Positions 53,206-62,046 are shown, counted from the stretch's first letter. The stretch is 64,000 bases of DNA from RYN-230 sp963834515 (GCA_963834515.1 CAWICB010000007.1:1860001-1924000), one strand, 5' to 3'. Made by a program: numbers and translations. The notes: generated by a model from the sequence alone, not told the origin.

Positions 53206-53577
53206 ATGACGCTGCGGCTTGTTCAGATTGCGATGAATGCCCGGGATGACTCCGCGGTCGGCCGGTTCTGGGCGGAGGCGCTCGGCTGGGGTGTTTCCAG
53301 TGAGGAACCCGGCGTGACGAACCTCGAACCCGTGGGCTTCGCCTATCCCGACCCCGTCGCCGTCTGCATCGACGTCATTGCCGTCCCGGAACCCAAGACG
53401 GTGAAGAACCGCGTGCACCTCGACCTCGCCACCACGTCTGCGGCCCATCAGGCGGACCTGGTCGCGCGCCTGCAGGATCTCGGCGCGACGCCCGCCGACG
53501 TGGGCCAGGGCGACGTCCCGTGGACGGTCCTGGCCGACCCGGACGGCAACGAGTTCTGCGTCCTCACCCCGCGCTGA
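53206..53577 (+). CDS. VOC/glyoxalase-family protein
   Basis: 123 residues, a single vicinal-oxygen-chelate unit: LVQIAMNARDDSAVGRFWAE, LGWGVSSEEPGV and KNRVHLDLATTSAAHQADLV (metal-binding His in HLDL), then TVLADPDGNEFCVLTP with the conserved DPDGNEF and Glu ligand. Such proteins act as dioxygenases, glyoxalases, or drug-binding resistance proteins. ATG 53206 is used. It is monocistronic. Confidence 0.88.
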   Translation: MTLRLVQIAMNARDDSAVGRFWAEALGWGVSSEEPGVTNLEPVGFAYPDPVAVCIDVIAVPEPKTVKNRVHLDLATTSAAHQADLVARLQDLGATPADVGQGDVPWTVLADPDGNEFCVLTPR

Positions 53578-53777
53578 CCCGGAGCCTCTTTCCGATATGA
53601 CAATTGAGGTGATTCCACCTATGAGAGTACGAGCGAGAGTACGAGGTGCCACTTTCATACACCACGATCATGGACGTGGCCCTCGCTGGAAGGTGGGCAG
53701 CGGGACGCTTCACATCGGCCTCGCGGCCCAAGTAGAGTGACCGTTGATACAGTGCCGTCGGGGGGTGCTAGCTAACC

Positions 53778-55007
53778 GTGGACCACTGGACTGACTTCAA
53801 GGTGGGTCAACTACCCTCCTTCTCGGCGCGACGGCCAGTTGATATTCCCCCGCCGATGCAGGCAATGTTCCGTGAACTGACAGAATCCCTTGAACAACCG
53901 CTGCGTGGGCTCACCTCGGATGGGGCACTGCGATCGGGATTGTTTCCCCTCCGGTCTTCTGGCGTTACCACCGAGCCCATTACCGATGCCGCCCTCGATT
54001 TCCTGGGTGCGCTCAGCGCCGAGCAGCGAGAGCGTGCCGTGTTCCCCCTCGATGCTGAGCAGCGTCGGATGTGGCTGAACATTCATCCTTTCGTGTTCCG
54101 TCACGGCGTGATGCTCGAGGATCTGTCGCCCGCCGCGCGCCAGCTCGGATTGCGGCTCCTCGAAACCAGTCTGTCGGCTCGTGGCTTCGCCCAAGCCCGC
54201 GACATCATGCGGCTGAACCGCCTCCTATCGGAGGTGACAGGCCTCTCAGACGACTTCGGCGAGTGGCCGTACTTCCTGTCTGTTTTCGGTGAGCCGAGCG
54301 CCGAAGGGCCGTGGGCGTGGCAGATCGACGGTCATCACCTGTGCGTCAACGGCACGATCATCGGCGATCAGCTCGTGCTCACGCCGAGCTTCATGGGCTC
54401 GGAACCGTGCCACGTGTTCGACGGTCCACTGGCCGGCACGATGGTCTTCTGCGCCGAGGAGCGGGCCGGCTTGGAACTGATCCGCTCGCTCGATGACCAG
54501 CAGGTAGCCCGCGCCGTCCTCCGATCCTCGATCCATCCCGACGACCTTCCCCGAGAGCTGCAGCACCCCTTCGATGGCCGGATGCAGGCTGGCGCGTTCC
54601 GGGACAACGCCGTGGTTCCCTTCGCTGGAGTCTGTGCCGCCGACCTGACCGATGCTCAACGCCGCCGCCTGCGGGCCTTGGTCGCCGCGTACGTTGGCTG
54701 GGCCGCCGAAGGCCACTCCGGGGTGAAGATGCGCGAAGTCGATCAACATCTCGATGAGACCTACTTTGCCTGGATGGGCGCGGTAGCCGATGATGGTCCT
54801 TTCTACTACCGGGTCCATAGCCCCGTCGTGCTGATCGAGTTCGATCATCATCCTGGCGTTGCGTTCGACAATGTCGTGCCCTCTCGTAATCACATCCACA
54901 CCCTTGTTCGCACGCCAAACGGCGGTGACTACGGTGTCGATCTCCTCCGACAGCATCACGAGCGGTTTGATCACAGCGCCGGTACCCACGTCGCCCGGAC
55001 AGGCTGA
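53778..55007 (+). CDS. DUF3500 family protein
   Basis: 409 residues. Typical DUF3500 blocks are EQRRMWLNIHPFVFRHGVML, LNRLLSEVTGLSDDFGEWPY, WQIDGHHLCVNGTIIGDQLV, FMGSEPCHVFDGPLAGTMVF and SPVVLIEFDHHPGVAFDNVV with the terminal NHIHTLVRTPNGGDYGVDLL. Several conserved His/Asp/Glu residues suggest an enzyme, but the family has no established reaction. No signal peptide is present. GTG 53778 (VDHWTDFKVG) with GGGGGTG upstream is the start. Confidence 0.85.
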   Translation: MDHWTDFKVGQLPSFSARRPVDIPPPMQAMFRELTESLEQPLRGLTSDGALRSGLFPLRSSGVTTEPITDAALDFLGALSAEQRERAVFPLDAEQRRMWLNIHPFVFRHGVMLEDLSPAARQLGLRLLETSLSARGFAQARDIMRLNRLLSEVTGLSDDFGEWPYFLSVFGEPSAEGPWAWQIDGHHLCVNGTIIGDQLVLTPSFMGSEPCHVFDGPLAGTMVFCAEERAGLELIRSLDDQQVARAVLRSSIHPDDLPRELQHPFDGRMQAGAFRDNAVVPFAGVCAADLTDAQRRRLRALVAAYVGWAAEGHSGVKMREVDQHLDETYFAWMGAVADDGPFYYRVHSPVVLIEFDHHPGVAFDNVVPSRNHIHTLVRTPNGGDYGVDLLRQHHERFDHSAGTHVARTG

Positions 55008-55151
55008 CAGTTCGACTCGCAGACTCCACCCAGCGCAACCGATCATCACCTCCATATCAAGCATGAGCGGACGTTTCTGCGCGGCGGGTACCGCACGCTT
55101 TTTCGCTTATGCCGTGACCGGTGTGCACACGGGTGACTGCGGCCAGCGGGC

Positions 55152-56084
55152 TCAGTAATCCTCAATAGTCGCGCTGGGCGCGTACCAGCGCTGCGCGGTG
55201 CGGTGGAACAGCATGGCTCGCTCGTCGTCGGAGAAGCCGGAGAAGATCGCGTCGTAGGCGGTATACAGCGGCCCGAACCCCGACCGCAGGTTTTCGATCG
55301 GCAGGTCGGAGCCCAGCATGCACCGCTGCGGGCCGAAAATGCCGGTCACCTCGAGCAGCCAGGGGCGTATCTGGGCCAGCGTCCAGTCGCCGAAGATGGT
55401 GCCGATGGCGTCGATCCGGGTCGCCACGTTGCCGGCGGCTGCCAGGCCGGTCAGGCGGCCGGCGTGCCCGGAAAGACCGCCGCCATCAGGGCCGGGCGCC
55501 GGCCAGCCGAAGTGGTCGATCACGATCTTCAGGTCGGGGAACTGTGCGGCCAGCCGGGTCACGGTGCCCAGCTGGTTGGAGGCCGCCTCGACCGTTGCGA
55601 CCAGGCCAGCGCGGGCGAGCAAGGTGAGGTTGTCCCGGACCAGCCGGTCATCGAGAAGATCCCCGCCGCCAACTGGTCCAGACAGCTCCGGCACCAGGCG
55701 GATCCGGATGCTGCGGACAAGTGGCCGCTGCCGGCAACCCTCAACCAGGCCGGCGAAGTCCGCTGACGCCAGGTCGCCCAGGGTGACCAAGGCGATGACC
55801 GGTGGCGCCCCGTCCCCGCCCTGCTGCTGGCTGACCCAGTCGGCCGCGGCCAGCGGATCAGCGGCCCCCGCGTCGGACCAGATGACCCCGCGCACGTCAT
55901 AGCCGCGTGTTTCCCGCCGGTAGTCAGGCAAGCCGTAGGCACCGGGCAGGCTGCCGTAATCGCCGAGCATATCCCGCACCAGGGTGCGATCCGACAGCCA
56001 GAACACCGGGTTGTCAGACTGATTCCACAAATGCACGTTGCAGTCGATGATCGGGCCGATGCCCGGCGCACTCCCCGAAGACAC
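55152..56084 (-). CDS. Amidohydrolase_2 family metal-dependent hydrolase
   Basis: 310 residues, TIM-barrel. IIDCNVHLWNQSDNPVFWLS carries the N-terminal metal site (DCNVH, where DxHxH is usual, so it is degenerate). LKIVIDHFGWPAPGPDGGGL carries the next His and MLGSDLPIENLRSGF the C-terminal Asp. Relatives are lactonases such as L-fuconolactonase and 2-pyrone-4,6-dicarboxylate hydrolase-type enzymes. GTG 56084 is the start. Tail-to-tail with the DUF3500 gene, 144 bp apart. Confidence 0.83.
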   Translation of the reverse strand: MSSGSAPGIGPIIDCNVHLWNQSDNPVFWLSDRTLVRDMLGDYGSLPGAYGLPDYRRETRGYDVRGVIWSDAGAADPLAAADWVSQQQGGDGAPPVIALVTLGDLASADFAGLVEGCRQRPLVRSIRIRLVPELSGPVGGGDLLDDRLVRDNLTLLARAGLVATVEAASNQLGTVTRLAAQFPDLKIVIDHFGWPAPGPDGGGLSGHAGRLTGLAAAGNVATRIDAIGTIFGDWTLAQIRPWLLEVTGIFGPQRCMLGSDLPIENLRSGFGPLYTAYDAIFSGFSDDERAMLFHRTAQRWYAPSATIEDY

Positions 56085-56376
56085 GGCCAGAACCTACCCC
56101 AGCCCACAGACCGCCGCCAGCCTGCACCCGGCCATCCTGACAGCGCCCGTCACGAGTTTGCGGCAGAAGCGCGCGTCCGGCTCGAGGCCAATTCGAGGCT
56201 GGCTTCCGGGTGCCGGCACAGTCGAGTTCACCGTTGTCCGGTCAACGCTTACCGCCGTCGCGGCGAGCCAGGGCCCCGCCTGCTGACCGCCCCTAACCGC
56301 CCTCACCTACGAGTGACTGATCGCGGCATGAGCGCGCATCGACATCGGACGACTGTTGCGTCATGATCGCAGCGTG

Positions 56377-56808
56377 ATGGGGAGGGTCGAAGACGCGGTA
56401 CGCCGGGAGGTCTTGCCCGGGGAATCGCTCACGACTCCATCGAGACGAGGCCGTTTCATTGTGGCCCGCTACACAGTCGATGGGCTCATCCTTCTGCTTG
56501 GTGAAAAGGAAGCGCGCACACCGCCGCCCTGGCGTGCGCTGGAGGAGATACCGGAGGTACTGCGCGGGCGCGGCTGGGTACCGATTGGCGGTTCTTACTC
56601 GGTGAGCAGCCAGCCAGGAAGCCTTGATCAGCACCTGAAGAAGTACCTTAACCGTGCCACTGCCGGCTGGGTTGCTGTCGTATTGGAAAGCGCCGGAGTA
56701 GCCACGCTCGACCGGTCGCGTCCGATGCGGGTCAAGCTCCGTCCGGGCTGGGCCACGTCCCGGGAGGTGGTGTATGAGATGACCACCTCGCGATCGGTTT
56801 CTATTTAA
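56377..56808 (+). CDS. Hypothetical protein, C-terminus truncated by an IS256-type element
   Basis: 143 residues from ATG 56377: MGRVEDAVRREVLPGESLTT, GRFIVARYTVDGLILLLGEK, EEIPEVLRGRGWVPIGGSYS, and KKYLNRATAGWVAVVLESAG. The fold is unrecognised but the sequence looks like a genuine conserved actinobacterial protein. The last about 17 residues (VVYEMTTSRSVSI) are encoded by the end of the IS element that begins near 56756, so the natural C-terminus is lost. It may still be folded if the missing tail is short. Confidence 0.6.
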   Translation: MGRVEDAVRREVLPGESLTTPSRRGRFIVARYTVDGLILLLGEKEARTPPPWRALEEIPEVLRGRGWVPIGGSYSVSSQPGSLDQHLKKYLNRATAGWVAVVLESAGVATLDRSRPMRVKLRPGWATSREVVYEMTTSRSVSI

Positions 56809-58181
56809 GCACCAATGGCCTCTATTGTCACGTCATTCCCGCTAGGTTCTGTGGTGTTCGCTATTTTCCCGCTGGCGGCGAGGACTTCGGGGCCCATATA
56901 GCGCCGCGCCTCGGTCCATTCATCGTTCTGCTCGGCGAGAACGGCGCCGACAAGGCGCAGGATGGCGTCCCGGTTAGGGAAGATGCCGACCACATCGGTC
57001 CGGCGGCGTATCTCCTTATTGAGGCGTTCCTGGGGATTGTTGCTCCACACCTGGCGCCAGATCTCCCGGGGGAACGCGGTGAAGGCCAGGATGTCCTCGC
57101 GCGCGTCGTCCAGGTGCTCCGCCGCGGCGGGGAACTTTGCCTCCAGGGCGGTCACGACCTGGGCGTGCTGGGCGCGGACCGAGGCGGCGTCGGGCTGCTC
57201 GAAGATGGTCCTGACCAGGGTGGATACCCAGGGCTGCGCGGACTTGGGCACCCTGGTGGCCAGGTTCCGCGAGTAGTGCGCCCGGCACCGCTGCCACGAC
57301 GCGCCGGGCAGCACCGCGGCGATCGCGTCGCGCAGCCCGTGGTGGCAGTCGGAGGTGACCAGCTGCACGCCGGACAGGCCGCGGGCGGCCAGGCCGCGCA
57401 GGAACGCCAGCCACCCCGCGCCGTCCTCGGAGCTGGCGACGTCCAGGCCGAGGATCTCCCGCTTCCCATCAGCGTTGACCCCGGTCGCGATCAGCGCGTG
57501 CACGTTCACGGTCCGGCCGCCCTCGCGGACCTTCTGGGTCAGCGCGTCGATCCACACGAACGCATACGGCCCGGCGTCCAGCGGCCGGGACCGGAAGCTG
57601 GCCACCATCTCATCCAGCTCCGCGGCCATCACGGACACCTGCGACTTCGACAGCTTCGTCACACCCAGGGACTCAGCCAGCTTCTCCACCCGCCGCGTCA
57701 ACACGCCCAGCAGGTACGACGTCGCCACCACGGTGGCCAGCGCCCGCTCCGCCCGGCGGCGCCGCTCCAGCAGCCACTCCGGGTAATAGGTCCCCTGCCG
57801 CAGCTTCGGCACCGCCAGCTCGACGGTTCCCGCACGGGTGTCCCACTCCCGCCGCCGGTAGCCGTTACGGGAGTTCACCCGGTCCGCGCTGACCTCGCCA
57901 TATGCCGCGCCGCACAGCTGCTCGACCTCGGCGTCCATCATCCGCTGCGCGAACCCCTTGATCATCTCCCGCAGAAGATCCGGGCCCGCCGATGTGAGGG
58001 TCTCCTCGAACTGGGCGCCAGGAACCGGCACAATGTCACCTACGGCCACTTCGTTCTCCTTCGTCTCGTAGTGAGCACTTCGAAGGATCACGAGGTGGCC
58101 GCCTCACGTCACGCCGACACGCCCGCCCAGGACGAAACGGTCACAGATGAGCAGGCACCCCATACACCACTCCAGTGGACG
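56756..58181 (-). mobile_element. IS256-family element (about 1.43 kb)
   Basis: The ends are imperfect inverted repeats: CGTCCCGGGAGGTGGTGTAT at the left, and CGTCCACTGGAGTGGTGTAT at the right when reverse-complemented, with further similarity inward (GRGRTG). No target duplication could be matched, so the borders are approximate or the flanks have changed. One transposase gene fills it. Confidence 0.65.
56805..58091 (-). CDS. IS256-family (Mutator) transposase
   Basis: 428 residues, only distantly similar to the other IS256 transposase in the window. The catalytic blocks are YAFVWIDALTQKVREGGRTV (D), GVQLVTSDCHHGLRDAIAAV (D) and WSNNPQERLNKEIRRRTDVV (E), with the CRAHYSRNLATRVPK motif after the second Asp. 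The frame is complete. The first eight codons before NEVAVGDIVPV are doubtful, so a later start is possible. Confidence 0.94.
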   Translation of the reverse strand: MILRSAHYETKENEVAVGDIVPVPGAQFEETLTSAGPDLLREMIKGFAQRMMDAEVEQLCGAAYGEVSADRVNSRNGYRRREWDTRAGTVELAVPKLRQGTYYPEWLLERRRRAERALATVVATSYLLGVLTRRVEKLAESLGVTKLSKSQVSVMAAELDEMVASFRSRPLDAGPYAFVWIDALTQKVREGGRTVNVHALIATGVNADGKREILGLDVASSEDGAGWLAFLRGLAARGLSGVQLVTSDCHHGLRDAIAAVLPGASWQRCRAHYSRNLATRVPKSAQPWVSTLVRTIFEQPDAASVRAQHAQVVTALEAKFPAAAEHLDDAREDILAFTAFPREIWRQVWSNNPQERLNKEIRRRTDVVGIFPNRDAILRLVGAVLAEQNDEWTEARRYMGPEVLAASGKIANTTEPSGNDVTIEAIGA

Positions 58182-58234
58182 TGAACCCGGGCCGGGCGGC
58201 GCTGGTGACACATGCAGCGTGGAGGATGCCTGAC

Positions 58235-58630
58235 ATGGGTGAGCAGACGATCCTGGAGATAGGCACGATCACGCTCGACTGGAGCGCGTGGGTGCCATGG
58301 ACTGACGTGTCCGCCGACAACCGCGGCGGCGCGGGAGTGTCCATCCCCAACAAGGTTGCTGGCGTCTATGAAGTCCGGTCCGCGGACAATGACGGCGACG
58401 AGCGTACCTATATCGGCAAAGCTGGAGACCTCCGCCTGCGTGTCCGTCAGGGTTTAGTGAAAGGCAAGCTGCCGCACTCCGGGGGCAAGCGGATCCGCGC
58501 ACAGGAGGACTTGTCGCGGCTGGCAATCCGGTGGGCTGTGACCGACAGGCCGGCTGCCGCTGAGGAAGAACTGCACCGCGCGTACCGCGCCAGGTTCGGA
58601 CGTCTGCCGCTATACACATTCAACAGCTAG
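58235..58630 (+). CDS. Stand-alone GIY-YIG-fold nuclease-like protein
   Basis: 131 residues from ATG 58235 (MGEQTILEIGTITLDW), with GGAGG 9 nt upstream. The GIY-YIG core is seen in NKVAGVYEVRSADNDG (GVY) and RTYIGKAGDLRLRVRQGLVK (YIG plus catalytic Arg), with the metal-binding Glu in AAEEELHRAYRARFGRLPLY. The 35-residue N-terminal part has no known partner domain. It directly follows the IS256 element. Stand-alone members of this type are uncharacterised; a nicking or restriction-type activity is possible. Confidence 0.78.
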   Translation: MGEQTILEIGTITLDWSAWVPWTDVSADNRGGAGVSIPNKVAGVYEVRSADNDGDERTYIGKAGDLRLRVRQGLVKGKLPHSGGKRIRAQEDLSRLAIRWAVTDRPAAAEEELHRAYRARFGRLPLYTFNS

Positions 58631-58652
58631 CCGCACATGAGGTTCCTGGCAC

Positions 58653-58835
58653 CTAGGTGATCACGTAGGACTCGATCCACCAGCGGCAGAAGCGGGCGAC
58701 CACGCCCCAGCACTGGTAATGCATAAACATACGGCTCGGCCGCCTGCCTGCTCGGCCGTGGTCGGGATCGCCGAGGGTGCGGAGGTTCTTGATAACCGCG
58801 CGCCGAGCCGCCGTTCTGGTCGCCTCGGCTAGTGG
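58653..58835 (-). pseudogene. C-terminal fragment of an unknown protein
   Basis: A 60-codon frame follows a stop codon and reads AEATRTAARRAVIKNLRTLG, DPDHGRAGRRPSRMFMHYQC and WGVVARFCRWWIESYVIT, ending in TAG. The aromatic-rich end looks like genuine protein, but no start or upstream domain exists. Family not recognised. Confidence 0.35.
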
Positions 58836-58912
58836 TCAACTCCGTGCTCGAGCGGATGCAGATCGGAATAATCTGCGCGCTGGTGTAGGGGTGTCGTCAG
58901 GGGCCAGGAATG

Positions 58913-60331
58913 CTACTGATGGGGCGATGTGGCTAGCTCGAAGGCGGCCTGGGCAATGGCCGCAACCCCCGGCTGGACCGACAGGGGCAGTACCGCTGCC
59001 GGATCACTGAGCAACCCGACTACCACGAAGGTTTGGCCTTTGCTGGTGGTGGCCAGGTAGCCCCCAGTGGCTACCCCTGGTTCGTTGCCGCCCTTGTACC
59101 AGATCGTGGGCCACTGCGCCGGGTCAAGTCCGATAGCGCCGTTGTTGGCCGACAGGATGGAACCGAGCGGTGCCAGCGCGGGCTGGGCCGCGAGATGCTG
59201 CAATCCGGCGAAGGCTCGGCAGATGTCATCCGGTGAAGCGAACCATTCGATGGTGCCGATGTGTATGGGCGATCCTCCTACTCCGGGGTTCGGGCCTAGG
59301 GCCTGCAACGGCAGCGGGTCCACCGAGGAGGTCAGGAACGCCGCGCGCCGGGGCCGGGCAAGCCTCAGGTACCGGTTCGCCAGTACCGGGTAGTCGGCTC
59401 CTTTCAGGAGAAACAGTTCCCGGGTGGTGAGGAACGGCACGTTCAGCGCGGCATGGTCTGACCATTGCTGGTCCTGGGCCTGCACCGCGGACCGGCCCAC
59501 CAGCTGGATCAGCATGTCGGCGGCGGTGTTGTCACTGAGTGCGATCATCTTGGCTGCTGTCTGCCGCACCGGCACCCGGGTTCCGGCGCGAACGTCCTGC
59601 AGGGACCCGCCGCCCGGGCTCTTGAGCGCGCCGGTGACGGTCAGTTCCTGGTTCCAGGAGACCCGGCCTGCGGCGATCTGGTGTGCGAGCGCGCCGAGGA
59701 CGAACAGCTTGAACATCGAGGCCAGGGGGCGGGCGGTCGAGGCAGCCACCTGGTGCACCGGGGTGCAGCTCCCGCCGGGTGACACCCGGGCGACCAGCAG
59801 GCTGGCGTCCGGGGCCAGCGCCGCAAGTTTCCGGTCGATCTGGGCCCAGCTGGACAGGTATGGCCTGAGCAGCAGCTCGCTGATCCGCCCGGCACGGTCG
59901 ACCGAGATGTTCATCGTCAGCTTCACGCCGCCAAAGGCGGCCACTGCCGCCAGTGACACCGGATGGTGTGCCGGCTCCTGCCAGAGCAGCCCGGTCAGGG
60001 ACGCTCCCCAAGACGTGGACGCTTCGTCGTATGTCAGGTTCTGCTCCAGGAGCGAGTTGAACTCGTCCGGGCGAACCTGCCGGAGGACGCTGGGGTCGAA
60101 GTGCGCGCGGGTGACCTGCTGGGACAGGGGGAGATCGGCTACGGCATGGAGGAACCAAGTGAGTTGCCTGCCTACCGGGGCATCAGGAACGGTCTTCGAG
60201 ACGAACACCGGCGCTGGCGAGGCGGCCGTGGTGGCCCGACTGTGCCCGGCGCTGCCTGGCGAACCAGTGCACCCGGCTCCGGCAACCGCAATCGACACGC
60301 TGAGCGAGGCGACCAAGACCCGCCGGGCCAT
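58913..60331 (-). CDS. Serine hydrolase / class A beta-lactamase-like lipoprotein
   Basis: 472 residues. The signal peptide is MARRVLVASLSVSIAVAGAG with lipobox VAGAGC, so a membrane-anchored lipoprotein outside the cell. The penicillin-binding fold is complete: SxxK in LASMFKLFVLGAL, SDN in ALSDNTAADMLIQLVG and KGG in IWYKGGNEPGVATGG in place of KTG. An N-terminal DUF3887/NTF2-like part (LTWFLHAVADLPLSQQVTRA, LTGLLWQEP) precedes it. It may be a beta-lactamase or a peptidoglycan-acting hydrolase. ATG 60331 is chosen; the frame is open further upstream and a GTG with GAGCGAGAAG before it is an alternative. Confidence 0.85.
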   Translation of the reverse strand: MARRVLVASLSVSIAVAGAGCTGSPGSAGHSRATTAASPAPVFVSKTVPDAPVGRQLTWFLHAVADLPLSQQVTRAHFDPSVLRQVRPDEFNSLLEQNLTYDEASTSWGASLTGLLWQEPAHHPVSLAAVAAFGGVKLTMNISVDRAGRISELLLRPYLSSWAQIDRKLAALAPDASLLVARVSPGGSCTPVHQVAASTARPLASMFKLFVLGALAHQIAAGRVSWNQELTVTGALKSPGGGSLQDVRAGTRVPVRQTAAKMIALSDNTAADMLIQLVGRSAVQAQDQQWSDHAALNVPFLTTRELFLLKGADYPVLANRYLRLARPRRAAFLTSSVDPLPLQALGPNPGVGGSPIHIGTIEWFASPDDICRAFAGLQHLAAQPALAPLGSILSANNGAIGLDPAQWPTIWYKGGNEPGVATGGYLATTSKGQTFVVVGLLSDPAAVLPLSVQPGVAAIAQAAFELATSPHQ

Positions 60332-60462
60332 AGTGCTGCCGCCCCGGCAGCCCGCCGCTGCCCTGCGCAAGGCGGCGATCGACGTCACTGAAGGACCGCC
60401 GCACCGGCCGCCGGGCGAACGGTGTTTCACGGCTTCTCGCTCCTCCCATATGCCTGGGTGCC

Positions 60463-60996
60463 TTACGGCTCGAAGAACGCGCTGGAGGCTGGGCGCCAGA
60501 GCAGCCAGACCGCGGCCAGGCCGGTGAGGCAGGTCAGCACGGGGATGATCCGCCAGGTCAGCGCGGAGACGATCCAGCCGAGTGCCGGCCCGCCGATGCT
60601 GGCATGGACTGCCGGCTGCGACAAGATGCTGATCAGCTCCAGCGCCGCGAGGCCGGACAGTACGGTGGACAAGATGCGCGCCCAGTCGCGGCCCTGGCCG
60701 TTCGCCCGCGCCATCCACAGCCACAGGGCGATGATGACCAGGCCGGCCACCATCAGCATTGTGATGATGAGCGGTTGCAGCTGGCTGAGCAGGTCCCCGG
60801 TGAGGCTGTGGCCCAGCCATCGCCCGCGGGCGGCGGCGTTGACATCGCCGATGGCGATGGCCAGCCAGAGGATCAGGGCGACGAGACTGACCGCGGCGCC
60901 CGCGTACATGAGCTTGACCGCGGTCAGCACCGGCGCGGGAGCAGGGGGACGCGGCGGGCTAGCCGGCTGGCCGGTGGACGGGTAGGACTGGTACAT
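60463..60996 (-). CDS. Small four-helix membrane protein
   Basis: 177 residues. A Pro-rich cytoplasmic start (MYQSYPSTGQPASPPRPPAP) is followed by four helices: LMYAGAAVSLVALILWLAIA, LQPLIITMLMVAGLVIIALW, ILSTVLSGLAALELISILSQ and IIPVLTCLTGLAAVWLLWRP. Such proteins are common in actinomycetes and have no known function. AGAGG lies 9 nt before ATG 60996. It lies between the XRE gene and the lipoprotein gene on the same strand. Confidence 0.78.
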   Translation of the reverse strand: MYQSYPSTGQPASPPRPPAPAPVLTAVKLMYAGAAVSLVALILWLAIAIGDVNAAARGRWLGHSLTGDLLSQLQPLIITMLMVAGLVIIALWLWMARANGQGRDWARILSTVLSGLAALELISILSQPAVHASIGGPALGWIVSALTWRIIPVLTCLTGLAAVWLLWRPASSAFFEP

Positions 60997-61039
60997 GGTG
61001 ACCTCTTCTAGATGAGTGAGCCCGGTGGGGGCCGCCCGG

Positions 61040-61309
61040 TCAGTTCAGCCGTTCGGGGGCCGGCTGCTCAGCGTGGCTGTCTGTGCTGTCATGGCTGAGC
61101 AGGTCGCCGGGCTGGCAGCCGAGTGCCTGGCAGAGCCGGGTCAGGGTGCTGAACCGGATCGCCCTGGCGTGGCCGTTTTTCAGGATGGACAGGTTGACCA
61201 CGCTGACACCCACCCGCTCGGAAAGCTCGGTCAAGGTCATGCCCTTCTCGGCCAGGAGCTGGTCGAGGTGGATGGCGATGGCGTGCCCATCAGGGTCCGC
61301 GGGCGGCAT
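61040..61309 (-). CDS. XRE-family (YozG-like) transcriptional regulator
   Basis: 89 residues, almost only a helix-turn-helix: IHLDQLLAEKGMTLTELSER, VGVSVVNLSILKNGHARAIR and FSTLTRLCQALGCQPGDLLS. It matches the small XRE regulators that accompany DUF2975 proteins. ATG 61309 shares one base with the stop of the DUF2975 gene (TAATG), so expression is coupled. It is the obvious candidate to bind the three palindromes at the operon promoter. Confidence 0.9.
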   Translation of the reverse strand: MPPADPDGHAIAIHLDQLLAEKGMTLTELSERVGVSVVNLSILKNGHARAIRFSTLTRLCQALGCQPGDLLSHDSTDSHAEQPAPERLN

Positions 61310-61980
61310 TACACCGTCCCCTCAAGGTCGGCGCGCATGCCGGCGCCGATCCGCATGATGCGGGCGAAGATGATCAGGCCCAGGCCGATCCAGACGACCG
61401 GCCACGACACCGACCAGGCTGCAGGCCACTGGGCCCAGTTGAGGTGCCAGGTGACCAACTGGCCCAGCAGGTTCATCCGGGCAATTGCCTGGGCCGCGGT
61501 GGCCACCAGCCCACCGGCCAGCAGCCACCAGCCCAAGATCAGCACCAGCCGGGCGGCGGTGGTGGTGTAAACGCCGTCGGCCGCGGCGGTGCGGGCCAGC
61601 CGCATCGCCAGGTAGAGCGCGCCCAGGCGAAGCAGGTCGATGGGCAGCGCGATGATCGTGCTGGCCAGGGCCTGCACGAAGCTTGGATGGGCGGCGCACA
61701 CGGTCGCCGTGGTCCAGGTAGCTCGCACGCCCGCCGGCAGCCCGGCCTGGCTGAGCCCGCTGCCCGTATGCTGCAGCAATGCTGGCGCGGCGGTCACGCA
61801 GGCACCGGTGAGCGTGGGGCTGGGGCCGCCGATGTGGGCCCCGAAAAGCGGACCCTGGCCAGTCAGGGTACGGATCAGCGTGGTCGCGGTGGCGGCGACG
61901 GCGAGCCAGAACACCCAGGTGACCACGGTGGCCAGCGTTTGCAGCCCGTTGCGCGGCGTGACGTTGATGGGTGCGGACAT
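61309..61980 (-). CDS. DUF2975 membrane protein
   Basis: 223 residues with about four transmembrane helices: TLATVVTWVFWLAVAATATT, FVQALASTIIALPIDLLRLG, AARLVLILGWWLLAGGLVAT and SWPVVWIGLGLIIFARIMRI, ending MRADLEGTV. The family is typically encoded next to a small XRE regulator, as here; its role is unknown. It is first in the two-gene operon whose promoter lies at 62018-62046. Confidence 0.87.
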   Translation of the reverse strand: MSAPINVTPRNGLQTLATVVTWVFWLAVAATATTLIRTLTGQGPLFGAHIGGPSPTLTGACVTAAPALLQHTGSGLSQAGLPAGVRATWTTATVCAAHPSFVQALASTIIALPIDLLRLGALYLAMRLARTAAADGVYTTTAARLVLILGWWLLAGGLVATAAQAIARMNLLGQLVTWHLNWAQWPAAWSVSWPVVWIGLGLIIFARIMRIGAGMRADLEGTV

Positions 61981-61993
61981 CGAGAGCCTCGCT

Positions 61994-62046
61994 TATCGAC
62001 TATCGATATTAACGAGGATCGTAACTAACGAAAATCGTTACGTCAA
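61994..62046 (-). promoter_or_regulatory. Promoter with three evenly spaced palindromic operators
   Basis: Minus-strand promoter: -35 TTGACG (62041-62046), 17-bp spacer, -10 TACGAT (62018-62023). Three 15-bp inverted repeats lie exactly 16 bp apart: TATCGACTATCGATA (61994-62008), TAACGAGGATCGTAA (62010-62024) and TAACGAAAATCGTTA (62026-62040). The half-site is TAWCGA-like. One fills the spacer, one covers -10 and one covers the early transcribed region. Confidence 0.85.
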
